NCBI GenBank assembly: GCA_963797605.1
Contig: CAWCPX010000009.1
Span: 1-64,000 of the forward strand
DNA length: 64,000 bases
Reading direction: 5' to 3'
Source of the DNA: DASQPR01 sp963797605
GTDB taxonomy: Bacteria; Actinomycetota; Actinomycetes; Mycobacteriales; Micromonosporaceae
Shown here: positions 1 to 7,646 of the stretch, piece by piece
How positions within the stretch are numbered: the first letter of the stretch is position 1
Layout of the letters: every line of letters starts with the position of its first letter
Position numbers and translations under genes: made by a program
The notes under the pieces: model-generated
What the model was told of the DNA's origin: nothing
Seen by the model: the letters and a program-made list of their open reading frames with translations, nothing else
Databases searched by the model: none

Positions 1-1954
1 GGCCGAGGTTGTGCATCGACTGCAGCGTCTCGGGGTGGTCGGCGCGAAGCGTCCGCCGGCGCACGTCCAGTACATGGCGGTGCAGGTCGCACGCCGCGTC
101 GAACTCGCCCTGCCGGTAGAGCACGAGGCCCAGGTTGTTCATCGACCGCAGGGTGTCCGGATGTTCCGGTCCGAGCAGCGTGGTCCGAGCTGCCAGGGCC
201 GCCTCGTCGATGGCGCGGGCCTGGTCGAGTTCGCCCTGTTCCAGGAGGAGGAGGCCGAGATTGTTCATCACCTTGAGCGTGTCGACGTGACGGTCACCGA
301 AGCGGCGGCGGAATCCCGCCAAGGACCGCTCGTTGAGCTCGCGAGCGGCCACGAGGTCACCCTTGTCATGGAAGACGAGCGCGAGGTTGCTCATCGACCG
401 CAGCGTCTCCGGGTCGTCGGGCCCGTACAGCTGTTGGCGGACGTCGAGCGCCTTGCTGAACAGGTCTTTCGCCACCGCGAACTCGCCGCGCGCGTAGCAG
501 TAGGTGCCGAGCGCCATCCGCAGATCACCCGACTCGGCGCTCGGCTCGCCGTCGAGTTGCGCGAGCACCCGGTCGGCGTGCCGGGTGAGGTCGGAGCAGC
601 TTCGCCAGCAGGCCGGGTCGTCGCCGGTGCGGAACACGTCGAAGAGCAGGTCGGCGGCGTGGCTCAGCCAGCGCTCGCGGGGCCAGGCCGCGGTGGCGTC
701 GCGACCGGTCGCGGCGTGCATCCACCGGATGGCGCGGCGCGCCCGGTCGCGGGTGTTCCGGCCGATGAAGTCCTGCTGCGCCTCCTGGGTCAGCTGGTGG
801 ACCCAGAGCATGCCCGGTTCGGCCCGGATCAGGCCGGCGGCGTGCAGGCGGTTGACGAGCGCGTGCCAGGCGGGCGCGTAGGAGGCGGCGGTGCGAAGTT
901 GCCGGGGGAGTTGTGAGACGTGCGCGGTGAACAGCGACTGCGGGACGTAGCCGGGTGCGAGGAAGGCCAGCATCCGCAGCAGTTGTCGGTCGCTGCCCCG
1001 GGCCAGCCGCTGTTCGCTCAGGCTGGTGGTGATCTCGGCCGGCCCGTGGGCGGAATTCTCGCGTAGCAGTCCGATGCCGACCTGCTCGAACAGGTCCCTG
1101 TACTCGCCGAGCATGCACGTGTTGCGACAGTAGGCGCCGGCGAGATCGAGCGCGTGTGGAAGGTAGCCGAGTCGCCGGGCCAGGTCTTTCGCCTGCTCGG
1201 CGGCGTCCGGCGATCGGTCCTGGGAGCGGGCCAGCAGCAGGTCGACCGCCGCGTCCTCGGGCAGCGTGTCGAGTTCGACGGTGGTGCCGACACCGTCCCA
1301 GTCGTTGCCGCGGCTCGTGATGATGACGTCGCCGACGCCGGTGGTCGGAATCAGGTCGCGGACCGTCGCCGGGGTGGCGCCGTCGTAGACGAGCAACCAC
1401 GGCTCCCGCGCCGGGAGTGAGGCCAGTGTGGCCCGGGCGGCCCGCTCCAGATCGTCGTCGGCATCGGCGACGCCCACTTCGCGACCCAGTTCGGCGAGCG
1501 CGGCCAGCACGCCTTGACGCGAGGACGCGGAGATCCACACGGTGAGGCTCATCGCGTCGGTCACCCGGTGGGCGTATTCGAGGACGAGCGACGTCTTGCC
1601 GACCGCGCCGAGGCCCCAGACGATGACGACGTCGGGGTGGCGTCCGCGACCGAGCGCGTCCGAGATTCGGCCGAGATCGGTGGACCGGCCGGTGAAGTAG
1701 TCCAGCCGCTGCGGAAGCGCCCAGACCCGCGGCGTGACGGAGACGACCGGTTTGACCGGCGGCACGGTCGCGGCGAGCGCGGCGCCGAGGGCCGTCAGCA
1801 CCGCTCCGACCGCCGCGAGCACCTCGGCGACGACTGGTTGCCCGGCGAACAGAGTGGTCAGCGACGTGATCAGGCTCGTGGCTCCGGCGAGTAGCGGCAG
1901 GTAGACGGGTCGGCGGGTCAGGCGCGAGCGCAGTGGGGTCGTTTCGATGACCAT
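1..1954 (-). CDS. NB-ARC ATPase with C-terminal TPR repeats (3' end cut by window)
   Basis: Likely a STAND-type signalling ATPase. From the ATG at 1954 the N-terminus has two hydrophobic stretches (about residues 18-36 and 41-65) that could form a membrane hairpin. A P-loop GLGAVGKTS follows at 114-122 and an ADP-binding region LLVYDGA after it. The last ~170 visible residues are TPR units of about 42 residues with the recurring core NNLGLLL and the linker PDTLRSM, as in kinesin-light-chain-type TPRs. About 651 residues are visible and the stop lies beyond base 1. STAND proteins of this design usually couple ligand sensing by repeats to NTPase switching; the specific signal is unknown. The repeats are also visible in DNA as recurring gttgttcatcgaccgcag-like units. 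Domain call is firm, function is not. Confidence 0.85.
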   Translation of the reverse strand, partial: MVIETTPLRSRLTRRPVYLPLLAGATSLITSLTTLFAGQPVVAEVLAAVGAVLTALGAALAATVPPVKPVVSVTPRVWALPQRLDYFTGRSTDLGRISDALGRGRHPDVVIVWGLGAVGKTSLVLEYAHRVTDAMSLTVWISASSRQGVLAALAELGREVGVADADDDLERAARATLASLPAREPWLLVYDGATPATVRDLIPTTGVGDVIITSRGNDWDGVGTTVELDTLPEDAAVDLLLARSQDRSPDAAEQAKDLARRLGYLPHALDLAGAYCRNTCMLGEYRDLFEQVGIGLLRENSAHGPAEITTSLSEQRLARGSDRQLLRMLAFLAPGYVPQSLFTAHVSQLPRQLRTAASYAPAWHALVNRLHAAGLIRAEPGMLWVHQLTQEAQQDFIGRNTRDRARRAIRWMHAATGRDATAAWPRERWLSHAADLLFDVFRTGDDPACWRSCSDLTRHADRVLAQLDGEPSAESGDLRMALGTYCYARGEFAVAKDLFSKALDVRQQLYGPDDPETLRSMSNLALVFHDKGDLVAARELNERSLAGFRRRFGDRHVDTLKVMNNLGLLLLEQGELDQARAIDEAALAARTTLLGPEHPDTLRSMNNLGLVLYRQGEFDAACDLHRHVLDVRRRTLRADHPETLQSMHNLG

Positions 1955-2084
1955 GCGGTCTCCCTATCGACGGTCGTCAGACTGAGCGTCAGCGCATGCG
2001 CGGGCGAGCGCAAGCGGCCGATTGGCTCACAGAATGATGAGACCGCCGGGCGGCGGGAGATACGTCCACCCGCGAACGGGTTGT

Positions 2085-2576
2085 CTACTCTTCTGGCGGT
2101 AGCCAGGTGTGGTGCGGGTCGATCTGCTGGACGATCTGCCGGCCGATGTCGCAGAGTTGGCCCACTTGGTCGGGGCCGAGCGCGTCGAATACATACCGCC
2201 GGACGGCCTCGACGTGGCCGGGCGCGGCCTGTTCCACGATCTTCCATCCGGCCTCGGTGAGTGTCGCCTCGATGAAGCGGCTGTTCTCGTTGCACGGCCC
2301 GCGGGAGATCCATCCGCGCTCTTCCAGGCGCTTGACGACGTTCGAGAGGCGGGAGAGCGAGCCGTTGACGATGTCGGCGAGATCGCTCATCCGCATCTGG
2401 CGGCCGGGTGCCATCGAGAGCGCGCTGAGCACCTGGTACTCGAAGAAGGAGATGCCGCTGTCGCGCTGCAACTGGGCGTCAAAGGCACCGGGCAACTTGA
2501 ACATCACCCAGGCGAGCGCCATCCAGGCATCGCGCTCGTCAGCCGTCAGCCATCGGGGCTCGTCGGTGCCTTCCAT
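2085..2576 (-). CDS. MarR-family transcriptional regulator
   Basis: A 163-residue winged-helix regulator of normal MarR length. The HTH/wing core reads SDLADIVNGSLSRLSNVVKR followed by LEERGWI, with the recognition helix around residues 75-90. It is divergent from the oxidoreductase at 2673, and the 96-bp gap holds a double palindromic operator. Its own promoter can be read as TTGAAG (2606-2611, inside operator 1), a 16-bp spacer and TACGCT (2584-2589), 7 bases before the ATG. The mRNA would then be nearly leaderless and the gene autoregulated. It probably represses the neighbouring flavin oxidoreductase and is released by a small phenolic or quinone-like ligand; the ligand is inference. Confidence 0.9.
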   Translation of the reverse strand: MEGTDEPRWLTADERDAWMALAWVMFKLPGAFDAQLQRDSGISFFEYQVLSALSMAPGRQMRMSDLADIVNGSLSRLSNVVKRLEERGWISRGPCNENSRFIEATLTEAGWKIVEQAAPGHVEAVRRYVFDALGPDQVGQLCDIGRQIVQQIDPHHTWLPPEE

Positions 2577-2601
2577 GGCAGCAAGCGTACCGGGCGCTGA
2601 G

Positions 2602-2630
2602 TTGACTTCAAGCTTGAAGTTGAGTAGCTT
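2602..2630 (+). promoter_or_regulatory. Promoter of the NADH:FMN oxidoreductase gene
   Basis: TTGACT (2602-2607), a 17-bp spacer and TAGCTT (2625-2630) make a good housekeeping-type promoter. The first operator dyad fills the spacer and the second covers the expected start point near 2637, an arrangement suited to repression. Confidence 0.65.
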
Positions 2631-2653
2631 TGCAGCTTCAAGCTTGAAGTCAA
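2602..2653. promoter_or_regulatory. Double palindromic MarR operator
   Basis: Two 18-bp arms, TTGACTTCAAGCTTGAAG at 2602-2619 and its exact reverse complement at 2636-2653, surround a 16-bp spacer. Each arm itself contains a palindrome (16 bp perfect at 2605-2620; 14 bp perfect at 2636-2649). The two dyad centres lie 30 bp apart, close to three helical turns, so two regulator dimers could bind the same face. It lies between the divergent MarR gene and the oxidoreductase gene. Confidence 0.85.
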
Positions 2654-2672
2654 ACGATGCGAGGAGATGACC

Positions 2673-3335
2673 ATGACGCTGTTCCGTCTAGACGCGAGCA
2701 TTCGGGCCGAGGGATCGGCGAGCCGCGAGATCGCCGACATCGTCGAGCAGGAATGGCTGGCCGCCCATCCGGATGAAACGGTCGAAAAGCGGCACATTGG
2801 CGTCGATGTCCTGCCCGCTGACGCGTGGGGGCACGCCATCGCCGCCGGCTACATCCCAGCCGAGGATCGCAGCGCCGAGCAGGAGGCCGCGGTCAAGCTG
2901 GCCGCCACGCTGACCGACGAGATCGTCAACGCGGACGCCATTCTGCTGGCCGTGCCGCTCTACAACTGGGGTGTCTCGCAGCACATCAAGGCCTGGTTCG
3001 ACCTGATCATGAGTGATCCGCGGGCCCGCGTGCCGGAGCCGCTGCTGCAGGGCAAGCCGGTGGTGCTCGTCGCGGTCCGTGGCGGCGGCTACGCTCCCGG
3101 CACGCCAAAGCACGGCTGGGACCACTCGACTCCGTACCTGCGCCGCATGCTCGCCGACCAGTGGGGTGCCGACGTGACCGTGGTCGAGCGGGAGCTGACG
3201 CTGGCCGGGGTGGTCCCGGCGATGGATCCGCTGAAGCCGGTGGCCGAGCAGATGCACGCCGAAGCGCTGGAGGCCGCGCGGGCCGCCGGCCGGGCCCTCG
3301 GAGTCGAGCCGATCGCCGACGGAGCGGGCCGGTAG
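2673..3335 (+). CDS. FMN-dependent NADH-azoreductase-like oxidoreductase
   Basis: A flavodoxin-fold NAD(P)H oxidoreductase of the AzoR/MdaB type that would reduce quinones or azo compounds using FMN. The 220-residue protein begins LFRLDASIR (phosphate-loop region). It has AVPLYNWGVSQHIKAWFD, the family's PMYNF..PxxLKxWxD active-site segment, near residues 95-112. It also has VRGGGYAPG near 138-146, which normally contacts the isoalloxazine ring. An upstream in-frame ATG at 2667 abuts the Shine-Dalgarno GAGGAG (2661-2666); the ATG at 2673 has a proper 6-base gap and is preferred. The gene is expressed from the operator-controlled promoter described here. Electrophile or quinone detoxification under MarR control is the likely role. 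Confidence 0.88.
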   Translation: MTLFRLDASIRAEGSASREIADIVEQEWLAAHPDETVEKRHIGVDVLPADAWGHAIAAGYIPAEDRSAEQEAAVKLAATLTDEIVNADAILLAVPLYNWGVSQHIKAWFDLIMSDPRARVPEPLLQGKPVVLVAVRGGGYAPGTPKHGWDHSTPYLRRMLADQWGADVTVVERELTLAGVVPAMDPLKPVAEQMHAEALEAARAAGRALGVEPIADGAGR

Positions 3336-3336
3336 A

Positions 3337-4290
3337 TCAGCTGTCGGTCGCGGGTTTGAGCAGTGGTACGTCCCGCGACATTTCCCGGAACCCGACACCG
3401 AAGTAGAGTCCGCGCGCTTCGGGCTGGGCTGGCGCGCCCGCGCAGACGACCGTGGCGTGGATGGCCCCGGCCGCCTGTGCCCGACGCATCCCGTGCAGGA
3501 GCATCGCCCGGCCCAGCCCGAGTCGCCGGTAGTCCGGATGCGTGCCGACCGGCTCGAACTCGACGGACTTGTTCGCCTCGTCGAGCCACATGATCGTCGA
3601 GGACGCCATCGTGCCGTCCGGCGCCTCGACCAGGATGTGCAGGTCGTCACGGTAACCCGGGGTGCCCTGGACGCCCGCGTAGCTCTCGGCCGTGTACGCC
3701 GAGTTCGCCCAGGCATCCACATGGGCGGCGACGGCGGCTTCCGGCCCGGCCTCACCGGCGGTGCGGAACCGGAAACCCTCCGGAAGCGCCGGCTCTTCCA
3801 CGTAGGTGAGGTCCCGCTCGTTGAGCTGCGTCCAGTCGCCGTCGTCACCGAGCGACGCCGGATCGGTCGCGTAACCGTATGCCGCCCACCGATCCAGGGC
3901 GTACGCCTCGGCGTCGGTCGGGCACACGGTGCGTTCGAGACCGGCCGCGACGTCGTCGTACCAGTCGATGAGGTCGTCGATCAGTTCGGTGTGGTCGGGG
4001 TGGACCTGATAGGTGAGGTTCGCACCGGTGACCTTCTTCACCGAGCCGTCGGGCAGCGTGGTCTCGCGGGGGAGAAAGGCCCAGCTCCATGCGACCAGAT
4101 CGGCGTCCGCGAACCACAGTCGGCGCCTGAAGGTCGGACCGTAGGCCGCGTGCCCGTGGCCCCAGATCCAGGCGAGTTCTCCGTACGACGCACCGGCGCT
4201 GATCATGTCCGGCCGGGCGGCGGTGACACGCTGTGCGAGGCCCTGCATCAGCCGTACGTCCGCGACGGTCACCCGATCGAAGCTCGTCAT
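3337..4290 (-). CDS. GNAT-family N-acetyltransferase (two-domain)
   Basis: A 317-residue protein whose C-terminal ~150 residues carry a GNAT fold. The acetyl-CoA motif reads HPDYRRLGLGRAMLL (R-x-x-G-x-G/A) near residues 255-269, followed by AGAIHATVVCAG and a closing GVGFREM strand. The N-terminal half (ADADLVAWSWAFLP, YQVHPDHTEL) fits a degenerate first GNAT domain, as in two-domain family members of about 300 residues. The ATG at 4290 starts the conserved sequence; a longer reading upstream in the same frame passes through non-coding sequence. Convergent with the oxidoreductase, with only one base between the stops. The substrate is not predictable. Confidence 0.82.
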   Translation of the reverse strand: MTSFDRVTVADVRLMQGLAQRVTAARPDMISAGASYGELAWIWGHGHAAYGPTFRRRLWFADADLVAWSWAFLPRETTLPDGSVKKVTGANLTYQVHPDHTELIDDLIDWYDDVAAGLERTVCPTDAEAYALDRWAAYGYATDPASLGDDGDWTQLNERDLTYVEEPALPEGFRFRTAGEAGPEAAVAAHVDAWANSAYTAESYAGVQGTPGYRDDLHILVEAPDGTMASSTIMWLDEANKSVEFEPVGTHPDYRRLGLGRAMLLHGMRRAQAAGAIHATVVCAGAPAQPEARGLYFGVGFREMSRDVPLLKPATDS

Positions 4291-4339
4291 AGTGCGCCAC
4301 TGTGTCAGCAAACCGGACCGTCGTCGAACGGATTTCCCG

Positions 4340-4493
4340 TTAGTAGACGAATTCGTGCTCCCACTCGGCGTCGGGCTGGTGGCACAGGTCGAGGTATGCC
4401 TGGGCGAGCACGTCGGGTTCGAAGCGCGGCCACCACAGCGTGCACCGATGAGCCGCCGCTCATCGGTGCACACCAGCACCTTGAACTGAGCCA
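4340..4493 (-). pseudogene. Small unknown gene (~51 aa), one apparent frameshift
   Basis: From the ATG at 4493 the reading MAQFKVLVCTDERRLIGA is protein-like. After about 4462 the credible reading moves to another frame: TLWWPRFEPDVLAQAYLDL, then CHQPDAEWEHEFVY and a stop at 4340. One missing base near 4460-4470 would restore a 51-residue acidic, Trp-rich protein. The break lies within a perfect 14-bp inverted repeat, where sequencing or polymerase slippage is plausible. No family is recognised. It is divergent from the kinase gene at 4507. It could also be chance coding. Confidence 0.35.
4440..4471. repeat. Perfect inverted repeat, 14-bp arms, 4-bp loop
   Basis: GTGCACCGATGAGC (4440-4453), loop CGCC, then its exact complement GCTCATCGGTGCAC (4458-4471). 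It lies in the 5' part of the small gene 4340-4493, about 35 bases upstream of the kinase start on the other strand. It could be a regulator dyad or a hairpin. Confidence 0.8.
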
Positions 4494-4506
4494 TTACGCT
4501 GCCCGA

Positions 4507-5286
4507 ATGCGGCACACGCACGGGATCGTGATCGGGCCGGAGCTTGTGACGAAGACCTACCGGTCCTGGGATCGCGCGGAGCACCGTCGAGAGTGGTTGG
4601 CCCTGAACCACCTGCGGCTCCACGCGCCCGGCCTGGTTCCGGATCCGGTCGCGGCCGACCTCGACGGCGTGCCACCGACATTGGTCATGACGCGTGTCCC
4701 CGGAGACCCGTTGCCTGGTCGCCCGTCGCCGGATCAGACGGAGGGCCTGATCACCGCCATCCACACGCTGTGGTCGGTGCCGGTGATTCCGGACGCGGTC
4801 GTCGAATCGTGGTCCAGCGACCTCGCGTACGCCCGTCGCCTCACCGACTCGCCGCGGCCGGCGGATCCGTTGGTAGCGACGGCCTACGACGCGTCGGTCG
4901 CGTGGTGGCACGGCCCGGATCCGGCGCTGCTCGCCACGCCGCCGCTCGACCCGGTGCTCGGTCACCGCGACCCGAACCTGGACAACTACCTGTGGGACGG
5001 GACCCGGGTGCGGATCGTCGACTTCGAGGACGCCGCGCTGTCGGACCCCGCGACCGAACTCGCACTGCTGGTCGAGCACATGTCCGCGCGTGCTCTCGAC
5101 CCCGAAGTGCTGTGCGCCGCGTTCACGGTGGATCCGCTTCGGCTACGGGCGGCCCGGCGCGCGTTCGCGATGCTGTGGCTGTGGCTTATGCGACCTGGGA
5201 GTCCGTCGGCGCGGCGCAATCCACCCGGTGCCGACCGGGTCCAGGCCCGCCGTCTGCTCAACCTGCTCGACCCCGGTAGCGCATGA
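4507..5286 (+). CDS. Aminoglycoside phosphotransferase (APH)-family kinase-like protein
   Basis: A 259-residue protein-kinase-fold phosphotransferase. The catalytic loop GHRDPNLDNYLWD (HxDxxxxN) lies near residues 157-169 and the metal-binding VDFED near 176-180. The N-terminal VTKTYRSWDR is the ATP-lysine region. A probable leaderless start: TACGCT at 4495-4500 ends exactly 6 bases before the ATG at 4507, and no Shine-Dalgarno is visible. The stop overlaps the next gene's ATG (ATGA), so kinase and methyltransferase are translationally coupled. APH-fold enzymes phosphorylate antibiotics, sugars, choline or amino-acid derivatives; the substrate is unknown and resistance should not be assumed. 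Confidence 0.8.
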   Translation: MRHTHGIVIGPELVTKTYRSWDRAEHRREWLALNHLRLHAPGLVPDPVAADLDGVPPTLVMTRVPGDPLPGRPSPDQTEGLITAIHTLWSVPVIPDAVVESWSSDLAYARRLTDSPRPADPLVATAYDASVAWWHGPDPALLATPPLDPVLGHRDPNLDNYLWDGTRVRIVDFEDAALSDPATELALLVEHMSARALDPEVLCAAFTVDPLRLRAARRAFAMLWLWLMRPGSPSARRNPPGADRVQARRLLNLLDPGSA

Positions 5287-6077
5287 TGAGAAGCGTGACT
5301 GCCGGTGGTTACGACGCCGAACTGCGGCGGCACAACGAGGTGCTGCGGCGATCGGCCGACGTCCGACTCCACGATCACGTGCTCGACATCGGCTGTGGCA
5401 CCGGCCTGACGACCCGGCAGGCGGCGCGTACGGCTCGGCACGGCAGCGCGCTCGGAGTCGACGTCTCGGCGTCCGCCGTCGAGCGCGCTCGGGAACTGGC
5501 ACGCGCCGACGGGATCGGCAACGTCACGTTCGAGCACGCCGACGCGCAGACCCACCGCTTTCCATCGGCACGGTTCGACCTCGCGATCAGCCGCTTCGGC
5601 ACGATGTTCTTCGCCGATCCCGTCGCCGCGTTCGCGAACATCGGACGTGCGCTGCGTCCGGGCGGCCGCCTGGTGATGATGGTCTGGCAGGCCGGTGACC
5701 TCAACGAGTGGGAGGTCGTGATCCGGAGCGCGTTCGGCGGCGACGGGGCGGCGAGTGGCCCGGATCCGTTCTCCCTCGCCGACCCGGCCGCGGTGACGGA
5801 GACGCTGACGACCGCCGGGTTCACCGATACCGCCTTCGCCGAGGTCTGGGAGCCGGTCTACTACGGCGCCGACGTTGCCACGGCGCACGGCTGGGTCGGC
5901 GGCTTCACGTCCACCATCGAGGCCCGCGAACGCCTGGACGCTGACGCCGCGACGCGAGCTGACGCCCGGCTACGCGAAGCGATCACCGACCGTCTACGCG
6001 ACGACGGCGTCTGGTTCGACGCGCGGGCGTGGATCATCACGGCAAGATCGCGTCCGCGTGTACGACAGGGGTCCTAA
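5283..6077 (+). CDS. Class I SAM-dependent methyltransferase
   Basis: A 264-residue Rossmann methyltransferase. Motif I is VLDIGCGTGLTTRQA (about residues 33-47), motif II is ALGVDVSASAVERAR, motif III is FEHADAQ and motif IV is FDLAISRFGTMFF, followed by ALRPGGRLVMMVW. The type resembles UbiE/arsenite-like small-molecule methyltransferases. The start ATG overlaps the kinase stop by four bases. A second in-frame ATG two codons later is possible. Substrate unknown. The pairing with an APH-like kinase suggests that the two proteins act on one metabolite, which is inference. Confidence 0.87.
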   Translation: MMRSVTAGGYDAELRRHNEVLRRSADVRLHDHVLDIGCGTGLTTRQAARTARHGSALGVDVSASAVERARELARADGIGNVTFEHADAQTHRFPSARFDLAISRFGTMFFADPVAAFANIGRALRPGGRLVMMVWQAGDLNEWEVVIRSAFGGDGAASGPDPFSLADPAAVTETLTTAGFTDTAFAEVWEPVYYGADVATAHGWVGGFTSTIEARERLDADAATRADARLREAITDRLRDDGVWFDARAWIITARSRPRVRQGS

Positions 6078-6140
6078 CTAGGACGGGAGGCACCCTTGAC
6101 GTACATATGGACGCGATCTCGGTGTGGAATCTCGCATCCC

Positions 6141-6171
6141 TTGACCTCAAGCGCTTGAGGTTTGTTTTGCT
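6141..6171 (+). promoter_or_regulatory. MerR-type promoter with SoxR-like dyad
   Basis: The -35 TTGACC (6141-6146) and -10 TTTGCT (6166-6171) are separated by 19 bp. That long spacer is the hallmark of promoters twisted into shape by MerR regulators. An 18-bp perfect palindrome ACCTCAAGCGCTTGAGGT (6144-6161) occupies the spacer and resembles the SoxR box CCTCAAG..CTTGAGG. The -10 ends 6 bases before the ATG of the MerR gene, which implies a leaderless transcript. Confidence 0.75.
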
Positions 6172-6177
6172 GGACCG

Positions 6178-6618
6178 ATGGCAGCACTCACGATCCAGGA
6201 CGTGTCCCGGCGCAGCGGGTTGAGCGAGCCGACGCTGCGCTACTACGAGGAGGTCGGGCTCATCGGCCCGATCGAGCGCGACCCGAACAGCCGGCACCGC
6301 CGATATCGCGACGAGGACGTCGACACGCTGCAGGCTCTCGCGTGCCTGCGTGCGATGGGCGTCGGCATCGAGGACATGCGCACCTATCAGGCCAACCGGC
6401 GGCTGGGGCACGCGGCCGCGGGGGAGCAGCGCGACCTGCTGCTACGTCACGCGGAGCGGATCGCGGCCGAGATCGAGACGCTGCGGATTCATCTGGACTA
6501 CCTGCGCGCCAAGGCGGCGCTGTGGGACGCGCGCGCACGCGGTGACGCGGACGCGCAGACGGAAGCGGGCCTGCGTGTGCGGGAGATGCTTCCCCGACTG
6601 GAGGACGTACTGCGATGA
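6178..6618 (+). CDS. MerR-family transcriptional regulator
   Basis: A 146-residue regulator with the N-terminal winged HTH TIQDVSRRSGLSEPTLRYYE (residues 5-24), the RYRDEDVDTL wing helix and a C-terminal dimerisation coiled coil (about 80-120, rich in ERIAAEIE). It lacks the metal-binding cysteines of metal sensors and the four cysteines of SoxR. It therefore belongs to the Cys-less MerR group that often controls NAD(P)-dependent epimerases or dehydrogenases. It is expressed from the MerR-type promoter directly upstream, so it is probably autoregulated. Its stop overlaps the start of the epimerase (ATGA), forming a two-gene operon. Confidence 0.92.
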   Translation: MAALTIQDVSRRSGLSEPTLRYYEEVGLIGPIERDPNSRHRRYRDEDVDTLQALACLRAMGVGIEDMRTYQANRRLGHAAAGEQRDLLLRHAERIAAEIETLRIHLDYLRAKAALWDARARGDADAQTEAGLRVREMLPRLEDVLR

Positions 6619-7586
6619 GCACGGTTTTGGTGACTGGCGGGTCCGGTTATGTAGGTACGCAACTGGTCGCCGCGCTGCTGCGGGACGGTCGGCAGGTGCG
6701 GACGACGGTTCGTTCGGGCAACCGCGAGCCGGAGGTGCGGGCGGCGGTGCGCCGGGGCGACGCGGACGACAGCGCGCTCGAGATCGTCGCCGCCGACTTG
6801 ACCGCGGACGACGGCTGGCGGGCGGTGCTGGCCGGCTGCGACGAGGTTCACCACGTCGCCACGCCGATGATCCAGCCGACCGACCTGGACGAGGTGCTCG
6901 TGCCCGCACGGGACGGCACCCTGCGCGTATTGCGGGCCGCTCGTGATGCCGGCGCCCGGCGCGTCGTGCTGACCTCGTCGTTCGCGGCGGTCGGCTACTC
7001 ACCCAAGCCGGTCCGCGACTACACCGAGGCGGACTGGACCGACCCCGACACCCCGGGCCTGCCCGCCTATCCCCGCGCCAAGGCGATCGCCGAACGTGCC
7101 GCCTGGGATTTCATCGAGCGCGAGGGCGGCGGCACCGAGCTTGTCGTGGTGAACCCGACCTACATCCTCGGGCCGACGTTGACCGCGGACGCGCGTTCTT
7201 CGCTGCAAATGGTCAACGCGATGCTGGACGGGACGATGACGGTGGTGCCGCGGCAACGGTTCGGTGTCGCCGACGTTCGCGATGTCGCTGACCTGCACAT
7301 CCGGGCGATGGCCGCGCCCGGGGCGGCGGGAAAACGCTACCTGGCGCTCGCGGACGGTCCGACGATCAGTTTTCTCCGGCTGGCCGAGATCCTGCGCGAA
7401 CGCCTCGGTCCGATCGCGGCCCGGGTGCCCACCGAGGAGGCGCCCGGCGACGAACTGCCGCAGCTGATCATTCACAACGACCGCGCTCGCGACGAGCTCG
7501 GCTGGCGGCCGCGCCCGGTGGAGACGACGATCGTGGAGACCGCCGAGAGTCTTCGAGACCTCGGGCTTCTGGATCAGCTCACCTGA
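6615..7586 (+). CDS. NAD(P)-dependent epimerase/dehydratase family protein
   Basis: A 323-residue extended SDR. The nucleotide-binding motif is VTGGSGYVGTQ (residues 6-16), the strand-4 region is VLTSSFAAVGYS, and the catalytic-type YPRAKAIAE supplies Tyr and Lys. NPTYILGPTL is the substrate-side motif of dihydroflavonol-reductase-like enzymes. That subfamily reduces ketones or aldehydes rather than sugar nucleotides. Coupled to the MerR regulator by a 4-base overlap, so its expression should follow the MerR signal. The true substrate is unknown. Confidence 0.88.
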   Translation: MSTVLVTGGSGYVGTQLVAALLRDGRQVRTTVRSGNREPEVRAAVRRGDADDSALEIVAADLTADDGWRAVLAGCDEVHHVATPMIQPTDLDEVLVPARDGTLRVLRAARDAGARRVVLTSSFAAVGYSPKPVRDYTEADWTDPDTPGLPAYPRAKAIAERAAWDFIEREGGGTELVVVNPTYILGPTLTADARSSLQMVNAMLDGTMTVVPRQRFGVADVRDVADLHIRAMAAPGAAGKRYLALADGPTISFLRLAEILRERLGPIAARVPTEEAPGDELPQLIIHNDRARDELGWRPRPVETTIVETAESLRDLGLLDQLT

Positions 7587-7646
7587 CCCCACCAGCGCCG
7601 GTAGCGTCACGTTGAATGGCCCCGCACAGGTTCGGGAGGCGTGATC

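Noticed and set aside
11..916. Long plus-strand frame of 301 codons
   Set aside because: Antisense shadow of the TPR region; the minus-strand reading carries clear TPR repeats and continues into the NTPase.
3337..5079. Apparent 580-residue minus-strand protein
   Set aside because: Its first ~260 codons run antisense through the APH-like kinase gene; only the GNAT part from 4290 is natural.
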